Below, piece after piece: positions 16,274 to 23,933 of a stretch of 49,778 bases of DNA. This DNA comes from CBDHHC01 sp050633205. Lineage in GTDB: Bacteria; Pseudomonadota; Alphaproteobacteria; Rhizobiales; CBDHHC01. Within the stretch, counting starts at the first letter, position 1. Each line of letters opens with the position of its first letter. A program made the position numbers and the translations under genes. The notes under the pieces were generated by a model. That model was given only the letters and a program-made list of their open reading frames with translations. It ran no database searches and had not been told where the DNA came from. Location: positions 1 through 49,778 of the forward strand of contig JBOEGA010000070.1 of the NCBI GenBank assembly GCA_050633205.1. The letters run 5' to 3'.

Positions 16274-18322
16274 CTATTTTGATTTTGGTTTAAAGAAACC
16301 AAAGATACCCTCAGGCCTTGTATTCACCTTGGGCATAGAGCAAACAGAGCTATCCGAATTGCCCACACCGGGCTCATCAGTAGCCTGTTTGTTTTGGCGA
16401 TTGGCAATAAGATCATCAACGACCTGCGGTTCCGCAAGAGTAGATGTATCACCAAGCTCGCCAAAATCGTCAGCCGCAATTTTGCGAAGGATGCGGCGCA
16501 TAATTTTACCAGATCGTGTTTTTGGAAGCCCCGGAGCCCATTGAATAAGATCTGGTGTAGCAATAGGACCAATTTCCTGACGCACCCACTTTTTCAGTTC
16601 GGCTCTCAGCTCATCAGAACTTTCAGTGCCTGCCATCAGTGTCACATAACAGTAAATGCCCTGCCCCTTGATATCATGGGGGTATCCGACAACCGCAGCC
16701 TCGGAAACCAGAGAATGCGAAACAAGTGCAGACTCAACTTCCGCCGTCCCCATTCTGTGCCCGGAAACATTGATCACGTCATCCACGCGGCCTGTAATCC
16801 AGTAGAAACCATCTTCATCACGACGGCAGCCATCACCGGCAAAATACATATTGTCATATGTCGAGAAATAGGTCTGGATAAACCGCTCATGATCACCATA
16901 AACAGTCCTCATTTGCCCTGGCCAGGAATCCAGTATCACTAGATTGCCATCAGCAACACCGTCAAGAATTTTCCCGTCAGCATCAACAAGTGCAGGCTTG
17001 ATGCCAAAGAACGGACGCGTTGCAGATCCAGGTTTTAACTTGGTTGCACCGGGAAGCGGTGTAATCATAATCCCGCCAGTCTCCGTCTGCCACCATGTAT
17101 CAACGATCGGGCAACGGCCTTCACCAACAACATTATAATACCATTCCCAGGCTTCCGGATTAATGGGCTCACCCACACTGCCAAGCAGACGGAGCGTCGA
17201 ACGGTCTGTCTTTTTAACAAACTCGTCACCAGCCCCCATCAAAGCACGGATAGCCGTCGGAGCTGTATAGCAGATATTGACCTTGTGCTTGTCAACAACC
17301 TGCCAGAAACGCGACGCATCAGGATAATTCGGCACGCCTTCAAACATCAATGTTGTTGCACCATTAGCAAGCGGTCCATAAACAATATAGCTGTGCCCGG
17401 TCACCCAGCCAACATCAGCCGTACACCAGTAAATATCACCATCATGATAATCAAACACATATTTATGTGTAAGTGCAGCATAAACCAGATATCCGCCAGT
17501 CGTGTGCAACACACCTTTAGGTTTTCCGGTAGAACCGGATGTATAAAGAATAAACAGCGGATCTTCCGCATTCATAGGTTCCGGTGGGCAATCAGCAGAA
17601 ACTTTTTCCATCTCGTCATGCAGCCAGAAATCTCTGGAAGCATCAACATTCACATCATTGCCGGTTCTCTTAACCAGAAGAACCTTCTCACCACCAGGAC
17701 AACGCTCAAGAGCTTTATCAACATTGGCTTTCAATGGAACAGATTTACCACCACGAAGACCTTCATCAGCCGTAATGATAAACTTGGACTCACAGTCAAT
17801 AATACGTCCAGCAAGAGCATCAGGAGAAAAACCGCCAAACACCACAGAGTGGACTGCGCCAATCCTTGCACAGGCAAGCATCGCATAGGTCGCCTCAAGG
17901 ATCATCGGCATATAAATCGTAACCCGGTCACCTTTTTTAACGCCTAGATTCTTTAGAACGTTGGAGAACTTGCAGACATTCTCATGCAGCTGCCTGTAGG
18001 TAATATGGGCATCAACACTCGGGTCATCACCTTCCCAGATGATAGCTGTCTGTTCACCGCGGGTTTCCAAATGCCTGTCAATACAGTTTGCACTGACATT
18101 CAAAACACCATCTTCGTACCATTTGATAAACAGATTGTCTTTTGCATAAGATGTATTCTTCACCTTCGTATAAGGCGTAATCCAGTCGAGACTTTTTCCA
18201 ATCTCACCCCAGAATGCATCCGGGTCTTCAATACTTTGCTTATAGAGTTCCTCATATTTTGCATTATCAATATGAGCTCTCTGCGCCCATTCCTCTGGGA
18301 CATCATGTGATATGTTTTCCAT
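16274..18322 (-). CDS. acs: Acetyl-CoA synthetase (AMP-forming)
   Basis: This enzyme converts acetate, ATP and CoA to acetyl-CoA, AMP and PPi. Clear motifs: the P-loop YTSGSTGKPKGV, the acyl-pocket WWQTETGG, and the C-terminal PKTRSGKIMRRILRK with the catalytic, acetylatable lysine at 606. At 682 residues it is about 30-40 longer than usual. The extra part is a tail after STLAEPQVVDDLIANRQ, Ser- and Gly-rich and then basic/hydrophobic, ending in GIFGFFKPKSK. It is the last gene of the leftward operon, 42 bp after the ATPase gene, which suggests that the co-transcribed transporter brings in acetate or a compound yielding acetate. Propionate may be a side substrate. Confidence 0.96.
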   Translation of the reverse strand: MENISHDVPEEWAQRAHIDNAKYEELYKQSIEDPDAFWGEIGKSLDWITPYTKVKNTSYAKDNLFIKWYEDGVLNVSANCIDRHLETRGEQTAIIWEGDDPSVDAHITYRQLHENVCKFSNVLKNLGVKKGDRVTIYMPMILEATYAMLACARIGAVHSVVFGGFSPDALAGRIIDCESKFIITADEGLRGGKSVPLKANVDKALERCPGGEKVLLVKRTGNDVNVDASRDFWLHDEMEKVSADCPPEPMNAEDPLFILYTSGSTGKPKGVLHTTGGYLVYAALTHKYVFDYHDGDIYWCTADVGWVTGHSYIVYGPLANGATTLMFEGVPNYPDASRFWQVVDKHKVNICYTAPTAIRALMGAGDEFVKKTDRSTLRLLGSVGEPINPEAWEWYYNVVGEGRCPIVDTWWQTETGGIMITPLPGATKLKPGSATRPFFGIKPALVDADGKILDGVADGNLVILDSWPGQMRTVYGDHERFIQTYFSTYDNMYFAGDGCRRDEDGFYWITGRVDDVINVSGHRMGTAEVESALVSHSLVSEAAVVGYPHDIKGQGIYCYVTLMAGTESSDELRAELKKWVRQEIGPIATPDLIQWAPGLPKTRSGKIMRRILRKIAADDFGELGDTSTLAEPQVVDDLIANRQNKQATDEPGVGNSDSSVCSMPKVNTRPEGIFGFFKPKSK

Positions 18323-18364
18323 CAGGACTTCTCTTTGTATTAAGCAGTGGAAATTACCGGTTTG

Positions 18365-19114
18365 TTATATAGCCAGATATTCATGCCGGAGTTCTTCATT
18401 CTCGAGCACTTCTTTAGACGTACCTTGATATACCACTTCACCAGTGTCAAGAATAAGGGCGGTGTCAGCAAGCTTGAGTGCCGCCACGGCATTTTGCTCA
18501 ACAATAATTGTCGTAATGCCTTCTTTTCTGATCTCCATCAAAGCCCGCTCAATATCATGACGAATAACAGGAGCCAGCCCCTCATATGGTTCATCCAGCA
18601 ACAATAATTTTATATCCCGTACAAGCGCCCGTGAAATCGCCAGCATCTGCTGTTCACCACCGGAAAGAGTTGTGCCTTCTTGTTTGCGACGCTCTTCAAG
18701 TCTCGGGAATAGTGAGAAAATTCGCTCATAAGACCAGCCTTTTGAGCCGTCAATTTGAGCAAGATCAAGATTCTCTTCTACTGATAAGCCAGGTATAATA
18801 CGTCTGTCTTCCTGCACTAGCTGAATACCTGCCTGTGCAGCAACGAAATTTGGCTTGTCATGCAGTGGAAATCCGTTCAGATAAATCTCGCCGGATCTTA
18901 GCTCAGGTTCTGTTGCACGTGCAATACTGCGAAGTGTTGATGTTTTTCCAGCACCATTCCGTCCCAGTAAAGCAAGGATCTCTCCTTCATTAATATCAAA
19001 CGAAATATCCTGGACAATATAGCTGTCGCCATAATAGGACTTCAGGTTCTTGCAGGAGAAAAACGTATTACTGCTCGCCTCAGCATTAGGGCGTTCTTTA
19101 ATTTCTACACTCAT
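18365..19114 (-). CDS. LivF-type ABC transporter ATPase
   Basis: This 249-residue ATPase belongs to the branched-chain amino acid/urea-type (HAAT) uptake family. Walker A is GRNGAGKTST, the signature LSGGEQQMLAIS and Walker B LLLLDEPYEGLAP. VQEDRRIIPGLSVEENL is characteristic of LivF-type subunits. It would pair with the LivG-type ATPase whose gene ends 4 bp inside this start (ATGA overlap). Amino acids are the classic cargo, but co-transcription with acs and divergence from a short-chain-acyl regulator point to a carboxylate or amide. The substrate cannot be read from this subunit. Confidence 0.92.
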   Translation of the reverse strand: MSVEIKERPNAEASSNTFFSCKNLKSYYGDSYIVQDISFDINEGEILALLGRNGAGKTSTLRSIARATEPELRSGEIYLNGFPLHDKPNFVAAQAGIQLVQEDRRIIPGLSVEENLDLAQIDGSKGWSYERIFSLFPRLEERRKQEGTTLSGGEQQMLAISRALVRDIKLLLLDEPYEGLAPVIRHDIERALMEIRKEGITTIIVEQNAVAALKLADTALILDTGEVVYQGTSKEVLENEELRHEYLAI

Positions 19115-19872
19115 ACCTGCTCCTCCCCAAGATAAGCTTCAATAACTTTAGGGTTACCTTTAATCTCATCCGGCTTACCCTGCGCAATCACACGGCCTCC
19201 GGCAAGAACTGTAATACGATCCGCAAGTGAAAACACCACATGCATATCATGCTCAATAATCACTTTGGTCATACCCTGTTTCTTAATCTGTTTAAGCAGA
19301 TCAATAGTTGCATTAGTATCAGCGCGTGCCATGCCGGCAGTAGGCTCATCCAGCAAAAGTAGCTTAGGGTCCTGTATCAGCCCCATAGCCAGTTCCAGGC
19401 GACGCTTGTCTCCGCGTGACAAGGAACTTGCCAGGTGATTTTGTTGCTCAATAATACCGAGACTCTCAAGCATCTCCAAAGCTTCATCTCTTATTTCAGC
19501 TTCACTATCAAATCGCTTGATCAGGTTCATGGTGAAAGATCCATCCCTGCTTGAAAACATCGGTATCATGACATTTTCAAGAAGAGTAAGGTCTTCAAAG
19601 ATTTCTGGTGTTTGAAAAACCCTGGCAACACCAAGCTGATTAATTTCGTGTGGCTGCCTGCCTGTAAGAATATGATCTTTAAACATCACCTTCCCACGAT
19701 CCGGAGCCAGTCTGCCTACACAGACATTCAACAGAGTGGATTTACCGGCCCCGTTCGGGCCGATAATCGCATGAGTTTCACCTTCTTTTACCTCAAGCTC
19801 AACATCGCTTAGCGCGTGCAGCCCGGCAAAACTTTTGTGAACATCATTGATGTGTAATATTGTATTTTCCAT
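19111..19872 (-). CDS. LivG-type ABC transporter ATPase
   Basis: This 253-residue ATPase is the LivG-type partner. Walker A is GPNGAGKST, the signature LSRGDKRRLELAMGL and Walker B LLLLDEPTAGM. The signature has SRG in place of the common SGG, a variant shared by many LivG/UrtD proteins (SHG or similar). The gene follows the permease gene by 11 bp and overlaps the next ATPase by 4 bp, indicating translational coupling in the operon. It powers uptake through the LivH/LivM-type channel. Confidence 0.92.
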   Translation of the reverse strand: MENTILHINDVHKSFAGLHALSDVELEVKEGETHAIIGPNGAGKSTLLNVCVGRLAPDRGKVMFKDHILTGRQPHEINQLGVARVFQTPEIFEDLTLLENVMIPMFSSRDGSFTMNLIKRFDSEAEIRDEALEMLESLGIIEQQNHLASSLSRGDKRRLELAMGLIQDPKLLLLDEPTAGMARADTNATIDLLKQIKKQGMTKVIIEHDMHVVFSLADRITVLAGGRVIAQGKPDEIKGNPKVIEAYLGEEQV

Positions 19873-19883
19873 GACTGATGTTC

Positions 19884-21086
19884 CTATTCCGCAGGTTGCT
19901 CATTGCCCGCAACTTCACTTTCAGAGATGATGTCTCGTTGAGGCGATTTTTCAAGATTTGTAACTGGCGGCGTATGCTTGACACCAAATAACCTCATAAA
20001 GCCTTCCATCAGACCGCCTGGCAGGAAGATTACGATGATCATAAAGAGCAGGCCAAGTGACAGGTGCCAGCCTTCTCCAACAAACAGTTCAGCAATGCTG
20101 ACAACAAAGTGTTGAAGACCTTCAGGCAGGAACGAGAACATTGCCAGCAATGTCTGCTCATTAAAGGCTGAGAAGATATTCTCAAAATATTTAATCAGGC
20201 CTGCACCAAGAACAGGGCCAAGCAATGTTCCTGCACCACCAAGGATGGTCATCAGGACAACTTCACCAGACGCTGTCCACTGCATACGCTCAGCACCTGC
20301 AAGTGGATCTGTTGCAGCCAGAAGACCGCCAGCCAGTCCCGCATACATGCCGGATATTACAAATGCACACAGAAGGTAAGGTTTTGCATTAAAACCTGTA
20401 TAGCCCATTCTATCCTGATTGGTTTTGATTGCTCTCAGTTTGATACCAAACGGAGAATGGAAAATACGCATGGATAACAGGAATGCGAGAATGAGAAGTA
20501 TTCCGCAGACATAGTAACCCGACCAACCATTCATTTCGATGCCAAACAGGCTGGTTGGCGGAAGGTTGTCTCCAATATTCGCACCCATTGCAGCATCAAG
20601 AACACGCGGGTCGTTTCTAAGTACTCTCAGGCCTGTTTCACCATTGGTAATGGGAGTTAAAACTGAGTAGGCAAGATTATAAGACATTTGCGCAAATGCG
20701 AGTGTCAGAATAGAGAAGTAAATTCCGGAGCGCCTAAGGCTTACAAATCCGATTACCAGAGCGAATAGGCCAGCGAGTAGAACAGCCAGAAAAATAGCTG
20801 GAATTACATTCATACTTAGCAGCTTGAATGCCCATACCGCTGAATAGGAACCAACACCCAGAAAGGCTGCATGGCCAAATGAGAGATAACCGGTAAGGCC
20901 AAACAGAATATTGAAGCCAATTGCAAGAATAGAATAAACTGCAATTTTCTGCATCATATCTGGATAGAGGAAATTCCAGTTCGGGTTAATCGCTTCTAAC
21001 CCATACTGCATCACTGGTACCATAAGTACCACCAGCGAGAATATTGCGAATAACATCCAGTCTTTATTCGAGGAAGTCGTCATCAT
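19884..21086 (-). CDS. LivM-type ABC transporter permease
   Basis: This 400-residue polytopic permease has the family signature SIGFNILFGLTGYLSFGHAAFLGVG-like stretch (AIGFNILFGLTGYLSFGHAA, about 57-76) and the EAA-type loop GFNAKPYLLCAFVISGMYAGLAGGL (about 239-263). It forms the channel together with the LivH-type protein encoded 4 bp upstream. The C-terminal cytoplasmic tail of about 45 residues (after FLPGGLMEGFMRLFG) is hydrophilic and has no recognisable domain. Two adjacent ATG codons at 21086 and 21083 could both start it. Confidence 0.92.
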   Translation of the reverse strand: MMTTSSNKDWMLFAIFSLVVLMVPVMQYGLEAINPNWNFLYPDMMQKIAVYSILAIGFNILFGLTGYLSFGHAAFLGVGSYSAVWAFKLLSMNVIPAIFLAVLLAGLFALVIGFVSLRRSGIYFSILTLAFAQMSYNLAYSVLTPITNGETGLRVLRNDPRVLDAAMGANIGDNLPPTSLFGIEMNGWSGYYVCGILLILAFLLSMRIFHSPFGIKLRAIKTNQDRMGYTGFNAKPYLLCAFVISGMYAGLAGGLLAATDPLAGAERMQWTASGEVVLMTILGGAGTLLGPVLGAGLIKYFENIFSAFNEQTLLAMFSFLPEGLQHFVVSIAELFVGEGWHLSLGLLFMIIVIFLPGGLMEGFMRLFGVKHTPPVTNLEKSPQRDIISESEVAGNEQPAE

Positions 21087-21090
21087 AGCA

Positions 21091-22119
21091 TTAAGTCTCC
21101 ATCACACCTTTGCGGCCCATAAGACCACGTGGACGCACTAGCAAAACCACAACCGCGATCAGGTAGATTATGATTTGGTCGATACCAGGTGCGAAATCTT
21201 TTACAAATCCCATGGCTGCGAATGATTCCAGGATACCAAGTAAAAATCCTGCAATGACTGCGCCTTCCAGAGAGCCCATTCCTCCAACAACAACGACGAT
21301 AAATGACAGTACCAGATACTGCATTCCAAGTTCATAGGACGGAGATACAATTGGCGTATACATAACACCGGCAAGTCCGGCTACAACGGCTGCGATACCA
21401 AATACAATGGTAAACCGCTTCTGAATGTTTATGCCCAGCAGGCCAACGGTTTCACGGTCCTGCATGCCGGCACGGACAACCATACCAAATGTTGTAAATC
21501 GCAGGAAGGAGAACACCGCAGCAATAATTGCGAATGAGAAGAACAGATATATAATACGCCAGTATGGGTATCCCAGCTGGTTCTCATCCAGGCCAAACCA
21601 TACTCCAATATCAGCTCTTCCTGCGACAGCCTCAGGTGCAGGAAGCGGGATTGGATTGGCCCCGAAATAGTGTCGGACAATTTCTTGTATGACAATTGCC
21701 AGACCAAAAGTCACAAGTATCTGGTCTGCATGAGGGCGTTTGTAAAAGTACTGAATAAGTCCTCGTTCCATAACCAGACCGATAAGCAGCATGATAGGGA
21801 TCGCAATGAGAATGGATATAGGGACAGAATAGTTCAGCAGAAACCCACCGAAGTCTCCCAGATAGGCTTCTACATAAGGAGTTCTTACCTCAACCGGAGT
21901 ACCCCATGGGGTTTTTTGAGATGGGTCCAGTACCACCTTTTCCAGAGAGAGTAGAGCCTTAAAGCCAACGGCACAGAACGCTCCAAGCATAAATATTGCA
22001 CCATGTGCAAAGTTAACTACGCCAAGCGTTCCAAAAACCAGTGTAAGTCCCAACGCTATAAGTGCATAAGCACTGCCTTTGTCGAGACCGTTTAGTACCT
22101 GCTGTAATATTTCAACCAT
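21091..22119 (-). CDS. LivH-type ABC transporter permease
   Basis: This 342-residue permease begins with the typical LivH N-terminus (LQQVLNGLDKGSAYALIALGLTLVFGTLGVVNFAHGA). It keeps the late motif VVVGGMGSLEGAVIAGFLLGILESF. An insertion of about 30 hydrophilic residues after TM2 (VVLDPSQKTPWGTPVEVRTP, about 62-81) is longer than in amino-acid LivH proteins and is often seen in urea/amide-type relatives. It lies 77 bp after the binding-protein gene and 4 bp before the LivM-type gene. Confidence 0.92.
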   Translation of the reverse strand: MVEILQQVLNGLDKGSAYALIALGLTLVFGTLGVVNFAHGAIFMLGAFCAVGFKALLSLEKVVLDPSQKTPWGTPVEVRTPYVEAYLGDFGGFLLNYSVPISILIAIPIMLLIGLVMERGLIQYFYKRPHADQILVTFGLAIVIQEIVRHYFGANPIPLPAPEAVAGRADIGVWFGLDENQLGYPYWRIIYLFFSFAIIAAVFSFLRFTTFGMVVRAGMQDRETVGLLGINIQKRFTIVFGIAAVVAGLAGVMYTPIVSPSYELGMQYLVLSFIVVVVGGMGSLEGAVIAGFLLGILESFAAMGFVKDFAPGIDQIIIYLIAVVVLLVRPRGLMGRKGVMET

Positions 22120-22196
22120 TGTTAAACCAGAGTTCCATTATAGTGAGAGTTGAGACCAGCCGCGAGGGGATGCAGCTGGCCTCGTTATCCAGAAAC

Positions 22197-23561
22197 TTAG
22201 CAAGTCTTTGGATCAGCTGATCCAAGGTCTCCACCAAGCTTCTTCGGATCATAAGTGACCTGCTCTACAGGAACTTCCTGTACAACTTTCAATAGGTCAA
22301 ACTTACTTGTCGGCTTGTCATTACCAGTCACAACAAGAACTTTCTTGAAACACTGGTGGTCTTCAGCCCGATATTCAGTCGGTCCATTACCCATACCGTC
22401 GAATTTAAAGCCTTCCAGAGCCTTAATCACTTCAGGTGGGTAGAATGTACCAGCCATCTCAATCGCATTCGCATAAAGAAGCGTCTGAACGTAACATGTA
22501 TGCGCCGCCTGAGATGGCGGGAAACCATATTCTGCACCAAAGGACTTAACGAAAGCTTTTGAACCTTCATCCTGTAGTGACCAGTTCCAGTTGGTTGTAC
22601 CGTAAATACCTTGAATATTCTTGCCGGCACCCTGCGCCATAAGGCGAGAATAGAGCGGAACGATAATTTCGAAAGTCTTACCGTTAACCTGTTTGTCACG
22701 AAGACCGAACTGAACTGCCTGGGTTAGAGAATTCACCATGTCTTTACCATAGTGGTTCAAAACCAGAACATCAGCGCCGGAATTCAATACTGGAGTGATA
22801 TATTGAGAGAAGTCACCTGCACCCAGAGGAGTACGAACAGCAGCTTTGGTTTTCCAGCCAAGAGCCTCTGTTGTGGCTTTAATTGACCCTTCCTGAGACC
22901 AGCCCCAGGTGTAGTCAGCAGTCAAATGATAAGCTACGCGTTCTTTACCAAGTTGTTTTTCAAGAACCGGGCCAAGAGCTGCACCAGACATATCTGTATT
23001 AAAGAAGTGTCTGAAGCCGTAACGACGCTTGTCTTTACCTGTTGTATCATTCGAGTGTGTCAGGCCAGCCATAAAGACTACGCCAATATCATGACATAAA
23101 GACTGAACAGCAATCGCCACACCGGATGAAGAACCACCGGTAATCATGATTGCACCGTCTTTTTCAATCATACGTTTAGCAGAAGCACGTGCTGCATCTG
23201 ATTTTGTTTGTGTATCGCCTGTTACATACTCGACTTTTTTACCAAGTACGCCGTTACCTTTCAAAGCCTTAGGCTTCATGGTGTTAAGCATACCGCCGTC
23301 GCCTTCACCATTAAGGTGCTTAACAGCAAGTTTATAGGCACGAAGTTCGTCAGCACCTTCATCTGCATACGCACCAGTTTGTGGAACGTTAAATCCTAAC
23401 GTAACACTCTTTCCTTTTGGTGCATTACAGAAGTCTTTTGCTGCATAGGCATCGCGCGTAAAGAAAGTAGGCATCCCTCCGGCAACTGTAAATGCTGCAG
23501 CTCCGGCACCGGCTTTAAGTAAAGTACGCCGTGATGTCGAAGCCTTTAGTTTATCAGTCAT
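22197..23561 (-). CDS. Tat-exported ABC transporter substrate-binding protein
   Basis: This 454-residue type I periplasmic binding protein captures the ligand for the transporter. The start is set at the ATG at 23561 because GGGAGGA lies 7 nt before it; the ATG at 23600 is in frame but lacks a site. The N-terminus carries a twin-arginine motif (SRRTLLKAG, R11-R12), a hydrophobic core and AYA cleavage near residue 41. The mature protein begins FCNAPKGKSVTLGFNVPQTGAYADEG, the COG0683 fold. Use of Tat suggests folding before export. It is the first gene of the leftward transporter - acs operon. Ligand unknown; a short-chain carboxylate or amide is my inference from context. Confidence 0.92.
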   Translation of the reverse strand: MTDKLKASTSRRTLLKAGAGAAAFTVAGGMPTFFTRDAYAAKDFCNAPKGKSVTLGFNVPQTGAYADEGADELRAYKLAVKHLNGEGDGGMLNTMKPKALKGNGVLGKKVEYVTGDTQTKSDAARASAKRMIEKDGAIMITGGSSSGVAIAVQSLCHDIGVVFMAGLTHSNDTTGKDKRRYGFRHFFNTDMSGAALGPVLEKQLGKERVAYHLTADYTWGWSQEGSIKATTEALGWKTKAAVRTPLGAGDFSQYITPVLNSGADVLVLNHYGKDMVNSLTQAVQFGLRDKQVNGKTFEIIVPLYSRLMAQGAGKNIQGIYGTTNWNWSLQDEGSKAFVKSFGAEYGFPPSQAAHTCYVQTLLYANAIEMAGTFYPPEVIKALEGFKFDGMGNGPTEYRAEDHQCFKKVLVVTGNDKPTSKFDLLKVVQEVPVEQVTYDPKKLGGDLGSADPKTC

Positions 23562-23933
23562 ATGATCGTCCTCCCGTTCATTAATAGGGTGCGGTTCCAA
23601 TCATTTCTGCCAGGTAGAATATTCAAGGTATTTAATGAAAAACTCTGACAGAAATTCTATAGGTCTGTTTTCAGTTTGCTTATTAACTTCGCAGTCTTCT
23701 TATTGTCTGTAACCATAACCAGTTTTAGGAAAAACTGTGTTTTCCAGCTGTCATATGTAAAATTATTTATTTAATAAGTAAATTAAACTATTGAATATAA
23801 AGGTGAATTTTGTAAAAATATGTTGTAAACAACTGGTGCAGTGTAAAATTTTGTAAAAAACGAACTGAATCAAGGGGGAGAAGCCGTCTATTGCTCCCTA
23901 TGTAAAAAAACTGGCTGTTGAAGAAGTGATGCA
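23562..23933. promoter_or_regulatory. Divergent control region with five TGTAAA repeats
   Basis: This 372-bp region drives the transporter - acs operon leftward and the ScfR gene rightward. It contains five TGTAAA hexamers at 23756, 23811, 23824, 23842 and 23852. The last two are direct repeats one helical turn apart (10 bp). The hexamer at 23824 lies inside the dyad GTTGT-AA-ACAAC. The same hexamer is repeated in front of the second ScfR gene (34512-34640). I infer that these are binding sites for the adjacent ScfR proteins. The GGGAGGA ribosome binding site of the binding-protein gene is at the left end. No -35/-10 pair was clear. Confidence 0.6.

Noticed and set aside
17285..17947. A 220-codon open frame on the plus strand inside acs
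   Set aside because: It is antisense to a gene with full acetyl-CoA synthetase motifs, has no ribosome binding site, and its composition is that of reverse-strand reading.
18365..22119. Calling the Liv-type genes livF, livG, livM and livH as branched-chain amino acid transporters
   Set aside because: Family membership is clear but cargo is not, and the link to acs argues against amino acids, so symbols were left empty.
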